From an uncultured Ruminococcus sp. (GTDB lineage: Bacteria; Bacillota; Clostridia; Oscillospirales; Acutalibacteraceae), in assembly GCA_902802975.1 (NCBI GenBank), contig CADCOF010000280.1:1-6317 (forward strand): a DNA stretch of 6,317 nt. The letters are read 5' to 3'. Made by a program: the position numbers and the translations under genes. The notes under the pieces are model-generated. The model had not been told where the DNA came from, made no database searches, and was given only the letters and a program-made list of their open reading frames with translations. How positions within the stretch are numbered: position 1 is the stretch's first letter; each line of letters begins with the position of its first letter. Positions 5,580 to 6,317 of the stretch are shown here, piece by piece.

Positions 5580-6317
5580 ATGAATGGGAAAAACCAGTAT
5601 TATAAAATAATATTGACGGTGATATCACCTGTTCATATCGGTTCGGGCAGAACGCTGAAAAAGAAAGAATACTATTATGACCATCGAATGAAGAAGGCGA
5701 AGATAATCGACCTCGAAAAATTCGCCATGCTTATAAATTCCAAAGGACTGTTTGACAGCTATCTTGAATATATGTCGTATCAAGGTGGTTATGATCTGCG
5801 TGAATATTTCAGAAGAAACAAAATAACAAACAACGAGTTGGAAAGTGTTATTGCCTATGAGATCGACAGCAGCGATTTGGTGATTGATGGCAAGCAGTTT
5901 GATATAGATACTTTCGTTAAGGACGCTTACGGAAAACCATACATTCCTGGAACTTCTCTAAAGGGATGCCTGCGCACAGCATTGCTTGCGAATTATATTA
6001 TGAGTTCAAGTCCATCGTATGAAGAGAATTGCATGGCTGTTAGAAATGCTGATTTCACCAAAAGGCAGAAAGCTTTGTTAAGGCAAGAGGAAAGAGGCGT
6101 ACAGATAAAAACATTTCACACTATTGAAAGACCTAATGCGAAGCCTAATGATAGAAACAATGCAGTCAACGACATCATGCAGGGTATTATTATAAGCGAC
6201 AGCGAGCCGCTCGATACCGACTGTTTAGCACTTTGCCAGAAAAATGACCGCAAGCTAAACGGTGATGTAACTAATCTGCCGACTTATATGGAATGCCTCA
6301 AGCCCGGAACACGTATT
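5580..6317 (+). CDS. csm5: Type III-A effector subunit Csm5, partial (3' end outside window)
   Basis: Csm5 is the RAMP subunit at the crRNA 3' end, needed for crRNA maturation and known in other bacteria to recruit host nucleases. The reading frame is open from ATG 5580 to the window edge, giving 246 residues, roughly two thirds of a typical Csm5. Signatures are ISPVHIGSG (15-23), YIPGTSLKGCLRTAL (121-135), and NLPTYMECLKPGT (232-244), all in the expected order. AGGAG at 5562-5566 gives a 13-nt spacing to the ATG, slightly long, and the gene begins 2 nt after the csm4 stop, so coupled re-initiation is likely. Truncation is only due to the window boundary; no stop or frameshift is seen. Csm6-like effectors and cas1/cas2, if present, would lie beyond. 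Confidence 0.93.
   Translation, partial: MNGKNQYYKIILTVISPVHIGSGRTLKKKEYYYDHRMKKAKIIDLEKFAMLINSKGLFDSYLEYMSYQGGYDLREYFRRNKITNNELESVIAYEIDSSDLVIDGKQFDIDTFVKDAYGKPYIPGTSLKGCLRTALLANYIMSSSPSYEENCMAVRNADFTKRQKALLRQEERGVQIKTFHTIERPNAKPNDRNNAVNDIMQGIIISDSEPLDTDCLALCQKNDRKLNGDVTNLPTYMECLKPGTRI

Overview
The window carries the 5' part of a type III-A (Csm) CRISPR-Cas effector operon, all on the + strand: cas6, cas10/csm1, csm2 (cas11), csm3, csm4 and the first 246 codons of csm5, which runs off the right edge. The moderately AT-rich sequence, strong AGGAGG-type ribosome binding sites, a consensus sigma-A promoter and the style of the proteins suggest a Clostridia-class Firmicute, perhaps a Ruminococcus-like gut or rumen bacterium. 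That placement is inference, because no taxonomic marker gene is present.

Layout. Bases 1-300 hold the end of an unrelated or decayed region with one possible 56-codon ORF (104-274). Bases 275-466 are non-coding and very AT-rich. They contain a hairpin followed by T's (314-342, possible weak terminator), a near-perfect extended -10 promoter firing into the operon (364-392), an overlapping promoter-like signal on the minus strand (383-410), and a short AT hairpin just before the cas6 ribosome binding site. From 467 the operon is tightly packed: cas6 and cas10 overlap by 32 nt, csm2 starts 5 nt after cas10, csm3 follows after 15 nt, csm3 and csm4 share ATGA, and csm5 begins 2 nt after csm4. No internal promoter or terminator is evident, so one transcript and coupled translation are expected.

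How the genes work together. By family knowledge, Cas6 trims pre-crRNA. Csm3 (backbone), Csm4 (5'-handle end), Csm5 (3' end), Csm2 (small subunit) and Cas10 (large subunit) then assemble on the crRNA. Csm3 keeps its catalytic Asp (D32) and Cas10 keeps the GGDD cyclase motif and zinc-binding cysteines. The Cas10 N-terminus, however, lacks the HD nuclease motif and much of that domain. The predicted complex therefore cuts target RNA and makes cyclic oligoadenylate but has no Cas10 DNase, so immunity should depend on a CARF/SAVED-type effector. None lies in the window. There is also no adaptation gene and no recognisable CRISPR array here.

This is a known class of system rather than a wholly new one. 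The points most worth a second look are the HD-less Cas10, a Cas6 without the usual N-terminal catalytic His, an Asn/Gly-rich tail on Csm2, and overlapping opposed promoters at the operon head.
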